From: JAPOXK01 sp965220315
GTDB taxonomy: Bacteria > Chloroflexota > Dehalococcoidia > Bin125
Direction of reading: 5' to 3'
Assembly (NCBI GenBank): GCA_965220315.1
Contig: CBDCPP010000001.1
Span: 1,463,707 to 1,527,706, forward strand
Length of the DNA stretch: 64,000 nucleotides
In this document: piece after piece, positions 41,841-51,246 of the stretch
Layout of the letters: each line of letters opens with the position of its first letter
How positions within the stretch are numbered: position 1 is the first letter of the stretch
Notes under the pieces: model-generated
The model's database searches: none
The model's input: only the letters and a program-made list of their open reading frames with translations
Told to the model about the DNA's origin: nothing
Program-made: the position numbers and the translations under genes

Positions 41841-42120
41841 GGGGCAACTCGATCCGCTTGAGGAGGAGCCTTTCTCGACCGAGGAGGAGCTACAAGCGCT
41901 GATCGCCCAGCATCCCGAGCTGCTCGACGGAGAGCAGATACGCCCGGGCGGTCCCCGACGCTGGATGCTGATCACTCGCGAAAAGGGACTCGCCGAAACT
42001 CCCGACACGGGCGCTCGGTGGGCAGAAGCATGGTCAGTCAGCCATCACGACGCGTCTCAACATATCGACCTGCTGGCAAACCGCCTCGCCAAGGTATTCT
42101 CAGAGTTGAAGTCACTGTGA
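41809..42120 (+). CDS. Truncated N-terminal part of a DUF91/NucS-like endonuclease-family protein
   Basis: 103 residues. The start (LDPLEEEPFSTEEELQALI, then AQHPELLDGEQIRPG, PRRWMLITREKGL) is the conserved N-terminus of a family of larger proteins, in which it is followed by the nuclease core (WSLDHLFLDQ and VEVKRS-type motifs). Here the core is missing: after ARWAEAWSVSHHDAS the protein reads into a short helical C-terminus (HIDLLANRLAKVFSELKSL) and stops. This looks like an internal deletion that joined head and tail. The gene overlaps livF by 32 bp and precedes proV by 59 bp. It is expected to be catalytically inactive, or to act as a binding fragment. Confidence 0.6.
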   Translation: MTERIYTRGSEGQLDPLEEEPFSTEEELQALIAQHPELLDGEQIRPGGPRRWMLITREKGLAETPDTGARWAEAWSVSHHDASQHIDLLANRLAKVFSELKSL

Positions 42121-42179
42121 GCGCGTACTCACACATTTAACCTTCGTCGCCCGGCGCTGAAAAGGAACCGCATCTCGAC

Positions 42180-43412
42180 ATGGCTGAAAAAGAACTTCAG
42201 ATAGAGGTGAGCAACCTCTGGAAGGTGTTCGGCGACAAGCCGGAGCGCGCTCTGGACCCGAGCCAGGCTTCCAGAAGCCGGACCGCGATCCAAGAGGATC
42301 TCGGCTTGGTGGTCGCGTTACGGGACGTATCTTTCCAGGTGAAACGTGGAGAGATCTTCGTCGTCATGGGACTCTCCGGCAGCGGAAAGTCGACGTTGGT
42401 GCGCTGCCTAATCCGGCTCATCGAACCGACCAGCGGGGCGGTTCGTTACGACGGTGAAGACATCTTTGGTTTTACATCCAAGCAACTCATTCAGTTTCGG
42501 CGCCAAAAGGTCGCAATGGTCTTCCAACACTACGGCCTGCTTCCCCACCGTCGTGTGTTGGACAACGTCGCCTACGGACTGGAGATACGAGGCATCGAAA
42601 AGGAGGCCCGGTACAGTGCGGCCTCGGCAGCCATCGAGCGAGTGGGGCTCAAGGGTTGGGAGGACTACTTTCCCAACGAGATGAGCGGGGGCATGCAGCA
42701 GCGCGTGGGGCTTGCCCGTGCGCTGGCCGTCGATCCGGAAGTCCTACTAATGGACGAACCGTTCAGCGGCCTTGATCCGCTCATCCGGCGCGAGATGCAG
42801 GATGATTTGATCTCGCTGGAAACCGAACTTCACAAGACGATCGTGTTCATTACGCACGATTTCAACGAAGCCATCAAAATCGGCGACCGGATTGCGATTA
42901 TGCGGGACGGGGAGATCGTGCAGCAGGGATCGCCCGAGGAGATCGTCACCCGGCCAGCCGACGACTACGTGGCTCAGTTCATCAAGGATGTGTCCAAAGC
43001 GAAAATCATACAGGCCGAGGCGATCATGCAGGAGCCAAAGGCAGTAGTCCATGCGTGGCAAGAGCCAAGAGCGGCCCTGCAAGCGATGCAGAGGAGCGAC
43101 ACCGATCGCGCGTTTTTACTTGGTCGAAACGGGGTCTTGAAAGGAATCTTGACCGCAGAGCGAGCAGCAGACTTGGCCCATCAGAACAGCACCAGCCTGG
43201 AGGATATACAAACCGAGCCGGTCATGACCGCTGGCCTCAACGATTATCTGGAAGCTCTCATACCGATGGCAGCGCGGACGGCACACCCCATCGCCGTGAT
43301 CGACGAACAGAGACGCCTGTTGGGCGAGGTCCATCAAGAAGCCTTGCTCACGGGTCTGGTTGAAGGTGGAGCGGGCGATGCCAACGCTGGCATCAATGAG
43401 GGGAGCGGTTAA
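42180..43412 (+). CDS. proV: Glycine betaine/proline-type ABC transporter ATPase with CBS domains
   Basis: 410 residues. Walker A GLSGSGKST, Q-loop VFQHYGLLPHR, signature MSGGMQQRVGLARAL, Walker B VLLMDEPFSGLDPL and H-loop His in FITHDFNEA are visible. A C-terminal pair of CBS-like units (residues ~290-395; MQRSDTDRAFLLGRNGVLKG and PIAVIDEQRRLLGEV) is the part that senses ionic strength in OpuA. The N-terminus (VSNLWKVFGDKPERAL) is typical for ProV/OpuAA. The stop overlaps the proW start by one base. The three genes proV-proW-proX import osmoprotectants such as glycine betaine under osmotic stress. Confidence 0.93.
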   Translation: MAEKELQIEVSNLWKVFGDKPERALDPSQASRSRTAIQEDLGLVVALRDVSFQVKRGEIFVVMGLSGSGKSTLVRCLIRLIEPTSGAVRYDGEDIFGFTSKQLIQFRRQKVAMVFQHYGLLPHRRVLDNVAYGLEIRGIEKEARYSAASAAIERVGLKGWEDYFPNEMSGGMQQRVGLARALAVDPEVLLMDEPFSGLDPLIRREMQDDLISLETELHKTIVFITHDFNEAIKIGDRIAIMRDGEIVQQGSPEEIVTRPADDYVAQFIKDVSKAKIIQAEAIMQEPKAVVHAWQEPRAALQAMQRSDTDRAFLLGRNGVLKGILTAERAADLAHQNSTSLEDIQTEPVMTAGLNDYLEALIPMAARTAHPIAVIDEQRRLLGEVHQEALLTGLVEGGAGDANAGINEGSG

Positions 43413-44467
43413 TGGAAGAAGAAGTAGACCGGTCCACGGCGGGGGTCGCTGGCTCAGGCAGGCGATCGGCGAACGAAGGCTTGGACATACTCAAGAGAAG
43501 GTTCGGTGGTCTGCGGTGGTATGTAGGCAGCGTCGCTGTGCTATTGGCGTGCCTGATCGCGTGCCTCGCCGTGTGGGGCCCCGGAATGGACTTTCCCGCC
43601 GAATGGGGTAAGCCAATCGGAACCAAGATAGATGAGTGGACCCTGTGGCTTACTGTCGAGGCTTCCTGGCTTTTCGACGGAATCAAGACAGCCATAACCA
43701 AGGTGCTCATTACAATCGAGGATTTCCTGCTGTGGCTGCCATGGCCGGTGATCATTTTGGCAGTGGCGCTCATCGCGTGGAAACTCTCCGGCCGCACCAT
43801 CGCCATCCTTTCAGTCGTCGCTCTGCTTCTCATCGGACTGATGGGCAGACTCCCAGGAGGCATCAACACGCTTTGGGAAGGGTCCATGGAAACCCTGGCG
43901 CTCATCGTGGTGTCGGTGGCGATATCCCTCCTAATCGGGGTGCCGGTGGGCATACTCACCTCGCGCAGCTCTCTGGCCGACTCCCTCACGCGCCCCGTCC
44001 TAGACGGGATGCAGACCATGCCAGCCTTCGTGTATCTCGTGCCCGGCATCCTGTTCTTCGGTCTCGGCAATGTACCGGCCATCATGGCGACGGTGATCTA
44101 TGCCATGCCGCCGGCGATTCGACTGACCAACCTGGGGATCCGCCAGGTCTCGTCCGATACAGTCGAGTCGGCACGGTCGTTCGGGACCACTCCCTTCCAA
44201 CTGCTCACAAAGGTTCAGATCCCGCTGGCGCTGCCGACCATCATGGCCGGCATCAATCAGACCACGATGATGGCCCTGGCGATGGTCGTCGTGGCCTCCT
44301 TGGTCGGCTCGGGCGGATTAGGCGAGGCGGTGCTGCGGGCGCTTGGCAGGCAGGAGGCCGGCAACAGCGCGATCGCGGGCCTCGCCATCGTAGCGATAGC
44401 GATCATGATCGACCGCATTACGCAAGCGGTCGCGAGGGAGCGACAGCGTGTCCTGCTGGGGAACTAA
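43412..44467 (+). CDS. proW: Glycine betaine/proline-type ABC transporter permease
   Basis: 351 residues; the ATG overlaps the proV stop (TAATG). The N-terminal extension of ~100 residues includes one TM segment (VAVLLACLIACLAVWGPGMD) as in ProW. The BPD_transp_1 core shows VYLVPGILFFGLGNVPAIMA, the EAA-type loop (TVESARSFGTTPFQLLTKVQ) and ALAMVVVASLVGSGGLGEAV. It forms the membrane channel of the betaine importer. No anomalies. Confidence 0.92.
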   Translation: MEEEVDRSTAGVAGSGRRSANEGLDILKRRFGGLRWYVGSVAVLLACLIACLAVWGPGMDFPAEWGKPIGTKIDEWTLWLTVEASWLFDGIKTAITKVLITIEDFLLWLPWPVIILAVALIAWKLSGRTIAILSVVALLLIGLMGRLPGGINTLWEGSMETLALIVVSVAISLLIGVPVGILTSRSSLADSLTRPVLDGMQTMPAFVYLVPGILFFGLGNVPAIMATVIYAMPPAIRLTNLGIRQVSSDTVESARSFGTTPFQLLTKVQIPLALPTIMAGINQTTMMALAMVVVASLVGSGGLGEAVLRALGRQEAGNSAIAGLAIVAIAIMIDRITQAVARERQRVLLGN

Positions 44468-44573
44468 GGAGCAAAGGCGGACCCGCGGGCAACACAGATT
44501 TTCAATATCCCATGGTTCTCCAGTACTCTGCGGGACAATAACACGGAAGACTCAGTGAGAAGCGGAAGCCTAA

Positions 44574-45602
44574 ATGAGGAGCCGCCGAACAAAACTACCA
44601 CTGCTGCTCGGGGCGCTGTTGGCGGCTTTCGCGCTGGCGGCTGGCGCTTGTTCATCCAGCACGGACGATGCCGGATCCGATGGGGATGATTCACCGAAGG
44701 AGACGATCATCTTCTCAGACCTCAACTGGACGAGCGCGCAGGTCCAGAACCGAATCGCCCAATACATCGTCGAACATGGATACAGTTACCCCACCGACGT
44801 CATATTCGGAGGCACGCTGCCCAACTTCCAAGGTCTGCAGAATGGGGACATCCACGTAACGCTCGAGATCTGGCTGCCTAACCAGGAGCTGGGCTGGGCA
44901 AAAGCAATTGAAGCTGGCGACGTGATGTCGGTCGGCACCAACCTCGTAGGTGACTGGCAGAGTACGTTCGTCATCCCCAAGTACATCGCCGACGCGTACC
45001 CGGACCTGAAAACCCCGCGGGACCTGCTGAAACCAGAATATCAGGAACTCTTCTCCACACCGGACAGCCGCGGCAAGGCGCGCCTCGTTGCGTGCGTGCC
45101 GACGTGGTCCTGCTCGTTGGTCAACAGCGAGCAGATCGAGTCCTACGGACTGGCCGACCACTTGCACGTGATCACCCCCGGCGATCAGAGTGCGCTCTAC
45201 GCCGATATCTACGCCGCGCACGAGAAAGGAGAGCCGTGGCTCGGGTACATGTGGGGCACGGGCGACCCTGGATTGAAACTCGACCTTGTCCGCCTGCAAG
45301 AGGAACCCTATAGCGAGGAGTGCTGGGCAACCGACAAGGCCTGCGCCTTCGATGAATCGCTGGTCCTCGTAGCGGTTCACAAGAGTCTGCCCCCGCGCGC
45401 TCCCGAAGTGATCGAATTGTTTCAGAACTGGGAGTTCTCGGTAGATCTCTACAAGCGCATCTTCCTGTATATCGACGCCAACGAGGGTACCGAAGCCTCC
45501 GACGCGGCTCTCTGGTTCCTCAACAACAACAAGACTTGGGAGAGCTGGGTGACGCCGGAAGCCGCCGCAGCAGTGAACGCCGCGTTGGCGTCTGAAACCT
45601 AA
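44574..45602 (+). CDS. proX: Glycine betaine-binding lipoprotein
   Basis: 342 residues. Signal peptide (RRTKLPLLLGALLAAFALAA) with lipobox LAAGAC anchors the protein. The OpuAC-like domain is shown by IIFSDLNWTSAQVQNRIAQY with GDIHVTLEIWLPNQ near the N-terminus, where the aromatic residues form the betaine cage in known family members. It would pass the ligand to ProW. A 106-bp spacer separates it from proW, but it is in the same direction and probably the same operon. Confidence 0.92.
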   Translation: MRSRRTKLPLLLGALLAAFALAAGACSSSTDDAGSDGDDSPKETIIFSDLNWTSAQVQNRIAQYIVEHGYSYPTDVIFGGTLPNFQGLQNGDIHVTLEIWLPNQELGWAKAIEAGDVMSVGTNLVGDWQSTFVIPKYIADAYPDLKTPRDLLKPEYQELFSTPDSRGKARLVACVPTWSCSLVNSEQIESYGLADHLHVITPGDQSALYADIYAAHEKGEPWLGYMWGTGDPGLKLDLVRLQEEPYSEECWATDKACAFDESLVLVAVHKSLPPRAPEVIELFQNWEFSVDLYKRIFLYIDANEGTEASDAALWFLNNNKTWESWVTPEAAAAVNAALASET

Positions 45603-45646
45603 GGGAAGCGGTGGGCCCGGCCGCACTTGCGGGGTGCATTGCCGCC

Positions 45647-45660
45647 CATGCTTCGGCATG
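45647..45660 (+). terminator. Small UUCG hairpin behind proX
   Basis: CATGC-TTCG-GCATG (45647-45660) is a stable tetraloop stem, followed after a few bases by CCAAAAACCG. It lies in the convergent spacer between proX and the oxidoreductase gene. The stem is only 5 bp and has no T-run, so it is a weak candidate. Confidence 0.3.
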
Positions 45661-45726
45661 CGCGACCAAAAACCGCGCCAGCGTCAGCTGGGCGGAGAGT
45701 CGAAGGGCAGAGAGTGCGAGTCGTGG

Positions 45727-47307
45727 CTAGGTCGATCGATTCACCCGAATCGGCCGGACGTGGTACCCCGTAGCGCCCTCAGGGAGGGGATCGCGCCGCT
45801 CCATAATCTGGGGGACGCCGTCGCCGTCGATGGCGCGCACGACAAAACGATGCTGTCCCGGCGATGCGGTGTAGTCGTATTCCCACCGCACCCAACTGTA
45901 GCGAGACAGCGGAGGATGGACGCGGGCGGCCCGCCATGTCTCGCCCCCATCGAGACTCACCTCGACGGCCTGGATGCCCCGATCGCCGCCGAAGGCGATT
46001 CCGCGGAGACCCGCCGGACCGGCCTGCACCTCCGCCATGCGGGCCGGAACATCGAAGCGGGACATCGTCTGAATGAAGGCCGTCGATGACCAGCCGCGTT
46101 CGACCCAGTAACCCGAGTGATCTTGATCGAGAAGCGTGAGGTCGGTGATCCACTTCGGATTCTTCATGCCGTAGCGCCCCGGCACGATAGCCCGCAAGGG
46201 ATATCCGTGCTTTCGCGTGAGAGGTTCATCGTTCATCAACCAGACGAGGCGTACATCTGGATCTATCGCCGCCGCCAAGGGCAGGCTCTCCGTGTAGTCG
46301 TCCGCGGACGTGAAGCGAAGATGCGTCGCTTCCGGCCGTGGACCGGCCAGATCGAGCACATCGCGCAGTGCGGCGCCGGTCCAGCTCGCGTTGCTGATCA
46401 GGCGCCCACCGATGCGGTAACTGATACACATCAATGTGTTGTAGTCCCTGGTCATGGGCAGCGTCTGAAGATCCTCGAGTCGCAGCATGCGCTCTTCCGA
46501 TACGAGCCCGTCGACCCGCAGGCGCCACGACTGCACATCTACGTCTGGATCGAAACCGTCGAGGTTCTTGGAAACGACGTAAAAGTCGGGAGTGGGCGTC
46601 ACTTCCAGCGACCAAATGCCGTCCAGCGCGCGCAACACCCCTGTGCGGGCGGTCGCCACAACCGACTTGCCGAGGTACCAGGCCGGTGCGCCTGCGGCGA
46701 TAACCAGTGCCCAAGCCGCGCCTCCTGCGAGGAGCCGACGCCGACTGAGCACCCGTGTGAGATCCGTCGCGTCCGGCTGTGGAGTTCCCCTCGCTCCGCG
46801 CCGCCACACCAGCGCGCGGTTGATCAGCTCTGCGAGTCCGCTGAACAACACCACGCCCACGCCGGTGAGCCCGGCGAACTCCGCCCACTCCCAGCCTCGA
46901 ATCGACGCGGTATCCGCGGCGAGGGCGAAGAAGCCCGCGATCACGAGGAACACCGTCGCGATGATCGCGGAGCAAGCAAGCGCGCGGCGAACCGTCATCC
47001 TGGCATCACCCGGCTGGCGCCAGCGCAGCGTCAGCAGCCATGCAGCGACGAAGATCAGAAACTGGAGCGCGAGTATCCCGGCGAAGGTGAACGCCTTGCC
47101 GAGTTCGCCGACCCAGCTCATCAACTGTGACAGACCGCTGGGTGACAGCACCGAGCTGGTTGCGTCGATCGCCTGGCTGGGTAGGTAGGGGATCTGGTAG
47201 CTCTCCGCGACGTACAGCGTTACGGCCAGAACAGCCATCGCTGCGGCCGCAGCAGGAACCGCGTCACGCAGTGTCTCGAGGGAAATCAGGGAGCGGATGT
47301 AGCCCAT
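45727..47307 (-). CDS. Membrane-anchored molybdopterin-dependent oxidoreductase (sulfite-oxidase fold)
   Basis: 526 residues. The N-terminal ~210 residues hold about five TM helices (e.g. AVPAAAAAMAVLAVTLYVAE; FTFAGILALQFLIFVAAWLL), and after SRRRLLAGGAAWALVIAAGA a sulfite-oxidase-type Moco domain follows. The candidate Mo-ligand Cys is in NTLMCISYRIGG; the pocket segment is HGYPLRAIVPGRYGMKNPKW. The last ~100 residues (AFGGDRGIQAVEVSLDGGET to FVVRAIDGDGVPQ) form the Mo-co dimerisation domain. It is likely to act in the periplasm on sulfite, methionine sulfoxide or a similar substrate; which one is not clear. The N-terminal membrane part could pass electrons, but heme ligands are not obvious. 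The gene stands alone. Confidence 0.85.
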   Translation of the reverse strand: MGYIRSLISLETLRDAVPAAAAAMAVLAVTLYVAESYQIPYLPSQAIDATSSVLSPSGLSQLMSWVGELGKAFTFAGILALQFLIFVAAWLLTLRWRQPGDARMTVRRALACSAIIATVFLVIAGFFALAADTASIRGWEWAEFAGLTGVGVVLFSGLAELINRALVWRRGARGTPQPDATDLTRVLSRRRLLAGGAAWALVIAAGAPAWYLGKSVVATARTGVLRALDGIWSLEVTPTPDFYVVSKNLDGFDPDVDVQSWRLRVDGLVSEERMLRLEDLQTLPMTRDYNTLMCISYRIGGRLISNASWTGAALRDVLDLAGPRPEATHLRFTSADDYTESLPLAAAIDPDVRLVWLMNDEPLTRKHGYPLRAIVPGRYGMKNPKWITDLTLLDQDHSGYWVERGWSSTAFIQTMSRFDVPARMAEVQAGPAGLRGIAFGGDRGIQAVEVSLDGGETWRAARVHPPLSRYSWVRWEYDYTASPGQHRFVVRAIDGDGVPQIMERRDPLPEGATGYHVRPIRVNRST

Positions 47308-47503
47308 CGTGTTTGCCCTCTAGCAGGAAAGCACATTCTAAAGCGCCGCTGTCTTTTTAACGAAAGCTGCCCGCTCTTGGATCTTCGCATTGATCAACGC
47401 GCACTCGGCTAGCCTGAGATCATCAGTGCCCGTCGGGGTTTTCGTCTGCTTGATCTTCGGTGGGCGCTCGTCGGTCAGCCTTGATCGCTGCAAGGGGACA
47501 CGC

Positions 47504-48964
47504 GTGGCAAAGGTACTGGTCCTAGGCACCTCTGGCTACGTTGGCAGCCATCTCGTCCCGCGGCTGGTAGAGCGTGGACATGAAGTCCGTGCAGCGGGAC
47601 GCCGCCGGGAAACGCTCGAATCTCGCGGATGGACGGGCGTCGAGATCGTGCGCGCCGACGCGCTGGACCCGGACACACTGACTGCAGCCTTCGACGGGAC
47701 CGATCTCGTCTACTACCTCGTTCACTCAATGGCTTCCGGAGCGGACTTCCCGAAGATCGACCATCGCGCAGCGGAACACGCACGCCGTGCGGCTGAGCGG
47801 GTTGGAGTGCAGCGCATCATCTATCTCGGTGACCTTCAGCCAAAGGAAGCTGCCTCGGCGCATCTCGCCTCGCGCCGCGAGACCGGCGCCGTACTACGCG
47901 CGGGCCCTGTGTCGCTGACTGAGATTCGCGCCGGCATCGTCGTGGGGCCGGGCTCGGCCGCCTTTGAGGTCATCCGCGATCTCGTTTACCACCTGCCGGT
48001 GATGGTGACCCCGCGCTGGGTACGCTCGTTGACGCAGCCAATAGCCCTCGACGACCTGATCGAGTACCTCCTGTGCCTCCCGGAAGCCGAGGCGCCGGGA
48101 AGCCACCAATACGATGTCGGCGGCCCCGAGGTCGTGCGCTACCAGGACCTCCTGACCCGCTTCGCGTACGTGATCAACCAGCGGATACGCATCATCCCGG
48201 TACCTGTCCTCAGCCCGCGTCTTTCCTCGTACTGGCTGGATCTGGTGACCGCCGTCCCATCAAGTATCGCCCGACCACTCATTGACGGCCTCAAGCATGA
48301 CCTGACCATTGATCCCAGCGCCGACCTTGGGACCTTGATCCCGATCGAGTTACACACATACGAGGAAGCGGTACGCGCCGCCCTCGACGCCGAGCGCACT
48401 GCGCAGCTGCCGGCACGCTGGACCGAAGGCTCGTTCGCGATGCGCGACTATCGCGCGGATGTCTCCTTCTACAGCCGCAGCGAGCGCGTTGAGCAGACCT
48501 GCGAGGCGCCCCCCGACGCAGTCTGGCAAGTCGTCTCCTCTATCGGCGGCGCCAACGGCTGGTACTACGCCGACTTGTTGTGGAACCTGCGCGGCCTACT
48601 AGACCGCCTGCTTGGAGGTGTCGGCCGTCGCCGCGGACGGCGGCATCCAACCCAGCTACGCGTCGGCGATGCCGTCGACTTCTGGCGCGTCGCTGGGATT
48701 CAGCCAGGCCGGCGTTTAACCCTCCTAGCAGAGATGCGGCTTCCCGGCATCGCCGTCCTCGAATTTGAGGTCGCACCCGAAAGCGACGGCACGCGCATCG
48801 TCACCGCAGCACATTTCCACCCGGCGGGCACCCTCGGCCTCCTCTATTGGTACGCGTTGTGGCCGGTCCATAAGCGCATCTTTGCCGGCATCACGGACGC
48901 CATCGTTGCACGCTCGATGCGTACGTCGCGCACCGCGACACGGAAGTCCTCGGACATTCGCTAA
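47504..48964 (+). CDS. NAD(P)-binding Rossmann protein with C-terminal DUF2867
   Basis: 486 residues from GTG 47504, which has AAGGGG upstream and starts directly with the strand VAKVLVLGTSGYVGSHLVPR. An earlier start would add ~38 residues without homology. The atypical-SDR part (GTSGYVGSHL, YYLVHSMASGADFP, IIYLGDL) binds NAD(P); the DUF2867 part (CEAPPDAVWQVVSSIGGANG, YYADLLWNLRGLLDRLLGG) is SRPBCC/START-like with the GLLYWYALWPVH segment. The composite is widespread in Actinobacteria and Chloroflexota and in E. coli YbjT-like proteins; its substrate is unknown. The gene is transcribed away from the oxidoreductase. Confidence 0.88.
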   Translation: MAKVLVLGTSGYVGSHLVPRLVERGHEVRAAGRRRETLESRGWTGVEIVRADALDPDTLTAAFDGTDLVYYLVHSMASGADFPKIDHRAAEHARRAAERVGVQRIIYLGDLQPKEAASAHLASRRETGAVLRAGPVSLTEIRAGIVVGPGSAAFEVIRDLVYHLPVMVTPRWVRSLTQPIALDDLIEYLLCLPEAEAPGSHQYDVGGPEVVRYQDLLTRFAYVINQRIRIIPVPVLSPRLSSYWLDLVTAVPSSIARPLIDGLKHDLTIDPSADLGTLIPIELHTYEEAVRAALDAERTAQLPARWTEGSFAMRDYRADVSFYSRSERVEQTCEAPPDAVWQVVSSIGGANGWYYADLLWNLRGLLDRLLGGVGRRRGRRHPTQLRVGDAVDFWRVAGIQPGRRLTLLAEMRLPGIAVLEFEVAPESDGTRIVTAAHFHPAGTLGLLYWYALWPVHKRIFAGITDAIVARSMRTSRTATRKSSDIR

Positions 48965-49353
48965 CGGCCTTGACCTGCCCTCAATATTCGAGGGGTACGC
49001 CTTCTCTCATAATCAGCAGCTGCAGAATTCCCAGATACGGTGTAAGAGGCGGCGGGGCACAGAAGGCCTCACGTCGTCCCTCATGAGTAAGTAGCCGCCA
49101 ACATGACCACCAGCCCAAACATTCCGTTCAGCAGATCGTCTGGTCTAGCACCCCGGCCACTCGGACAAGTACCGGGATCGTGCCACCCATCAGATGAGAG
49201 GAAGCATCGTGTCTCCAACTCAAGAGTGGTACCATTTTCAGCAAGTTGCTATTTATCAAATAAAGCACTTCAGGCTGTGATCTAGATCGGTTCTGGAAGT
49301 TCTCCTAAATTAGCAATCCTACCTATCATTGAATTCGGCAAGGGAATCTATCG
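48965..49353. other. Intergenic region without recognised gene
   Basis: About 390 bp between the Rossmann/DUF2867 gene and the decayed lipoprotein gene. The second half is AT-richer (around 49240-49330) and probably carries a promoter; I found no gene. Confidence 0.4.
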
Positions 49354-51143
49354 GTGAATAAATTACGGGAACGAGAGATACTAGGTTTATCCGCCCACCG
49401 AATAGTACAGATCGGGATAGTTTGCTTGCTAGCTGCCGCCCTGCTGTCTGCATGTGGTGACGGGTCGCAATCCGCTCCTACGGAACCGCCAACCGACACG
49501 TCAGCATCAACACCAGATCCCATGCCGGCGTCACCAGACGCTACGCCGACATCATCGTCCCCTCCTGCGACCCCAACCCCAGAGCCAGTCAGGCCCCACT
49601 TGAACGCGAATTCGTTATCGATATGGACACAGTTTGGCAAAATCTGTTCGACATGTTCACAACTTCCGAACAATCTTGCGTTCGCACTGCATTAGGTAGT
49701 GAATTGCTGGCATTCGTACTCGAGCAGCCTGTGATAGCCGCTTCAGAAACACAGCAATGGGAAGTGTTAATATTCGACTGCCTAGCACCGGAAGCAGCCG
49801 CTGACTTATTCCTCTCCTCCTTCACGAGGGAGATGGAGGGATTGACCGAGGAAAGTGAAACTTGCTTGCAAGAGTTATTAATAGATATCGACGTAGCCAG
49901 CGTGATTGCCGGCACGTTGCCGGACGCCAGCCCTGCCAATGCCGTGGCAGCTCAGGAGTTTATTTTCGGCCTTGTGGTTTGTATTCCGGATCCCTTCCTG
50001 TCAGATAACATTGACCCCACCCCATCGCCGGCCGATGATTCCTTACTCTGGCGCTACTCCACCGAAGGCTGGGTAGTTAATTCGCCAACCATAGCCGGCG
50101 GCGTCGTGTATGTTGGCTCGGACGATAACCATGTATATGCCCTGGACGCGGAAACTGGAGCGCTATTGTGGCACTTCCAGACGAGAGATGTCATCAGATC
50201 AACTCCCACCGTGACCGGCGGGGTGGTCTACGTAGGATCCAACGACAACCTGGTCTATGCCCTGGATGCATCTACGGGAGCGCTGCTATAGCAGCACGAT
50301 ACCGGCGACTGGGTGCAATATTCCCCCACCGTCAGTGGAGGGATTGTCTATCTAGGCGCCCTGGCGGATGGGGACCACAAAATTCATGCTCTTGACGCGG
50401 TAACCGGCGAGCAGTTGTGGGTCGCCGAAATGCCTTATCCCTTCACCCCTGAGTTCGCTCCAACAGTTGCGGGCGACAAAGCCTACGTGCCAGGCACATT
50501 CGGCGAATTCCACGCCCTCGACGCATCGACCGGAGAGCTGGCCTGGAGCTTCGATACCGGTAGCGATGCGGAATCCGCACCCACGGTCTCCGGAGGAGTT
50601 GTCTACCTGACGGCCGTCAATACGGCCTACGCGCTGGACGAATCGACCGGAGCGCTCATCTGAAGCTACGGAACGGAGCGGTTTCCCGCCAGGAACTTCC
50701 CGGCCGTCGTCGTGGGTGGCGTTTACTACTTCTCGCCAGATAACTATCTGTACGCTCTCGATGCTGCAACAGGAGAGCTTCTCTGGTCTTACGAAGCGGA
50801 CGCTATGATCAATACAAGGCCCATAGTCGCCGATGGCATAGTGTACGCGGGGTCGGAGGCAACCAGTTTCTATGCATGGGACGCCGACAGTGGCGATTTG
50901 ATCTGGAGCCGCCAGATGGTGGATTGGGCACTGGATTCACCTACGGTAGCCGACGGCATCTTGTACGCGGAGTCCAGCGACGGTCATCTCCGCGCCCTGA
51001 ATGCCACAAGCGGGGAAACCATCTGGAGCTTCCAAAAAGGCTACTTCTCAGGGATCCCGTCCTACACCATCACAGGCAGCGTGGTGTATGTGGGCGCTTT
51101 GGACAGCAGCGTATACGCATTCACCGCCTCAGCGGGAAATTAG
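49354..51143 (+). pseudogene. PQQ-type beta-propeller lipoprotein gene, decayed by a frameshift and two nonsense codons
   Basis: The first frame starts at GTG 49354 with a lipoprotein signal (LLAAALLSACG) and a Thr/Pro/Ser linker, and is lost near 49590. The continuing protein lies in another frame (GPLEREFVIDMDTVWQNLFD). After a ~120-residue Cys-containing helical domain (EQSCVRTALGSELLAFVLEQ), eight or so PQQ-like repeats follow (GGVVYVGSxDNxxYALDAxTGALLW). In two of them the Trp of TGALLW/TGALIW is replaced by stops: TAG at 50289 and TGA at 50661. The reading frame is otherwise the same and open up to 51143. The parts outside the lesions are well preserved, so the decay is recent or due to sequencing errors. 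Confidence 0.8.
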
Positions 51144-51246
51144 GCAGTGACCACACGAACGAATCCCTCACAACACTTAGCGTCGAAGCAAGCTGCAATG
51201 GCGTGCTGATCCGCATCGTTCTACTGTTGCGCTCCAGGAAAATGCT

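Noticed and set aside
8455..50663. Genome-wide recoding of TGA/TAG to Trp
   Set aside because: Several split genes have stops where Trp is plausible, but TGA and TAG both end many intact genes here, so isolated decay is the simpler reading.
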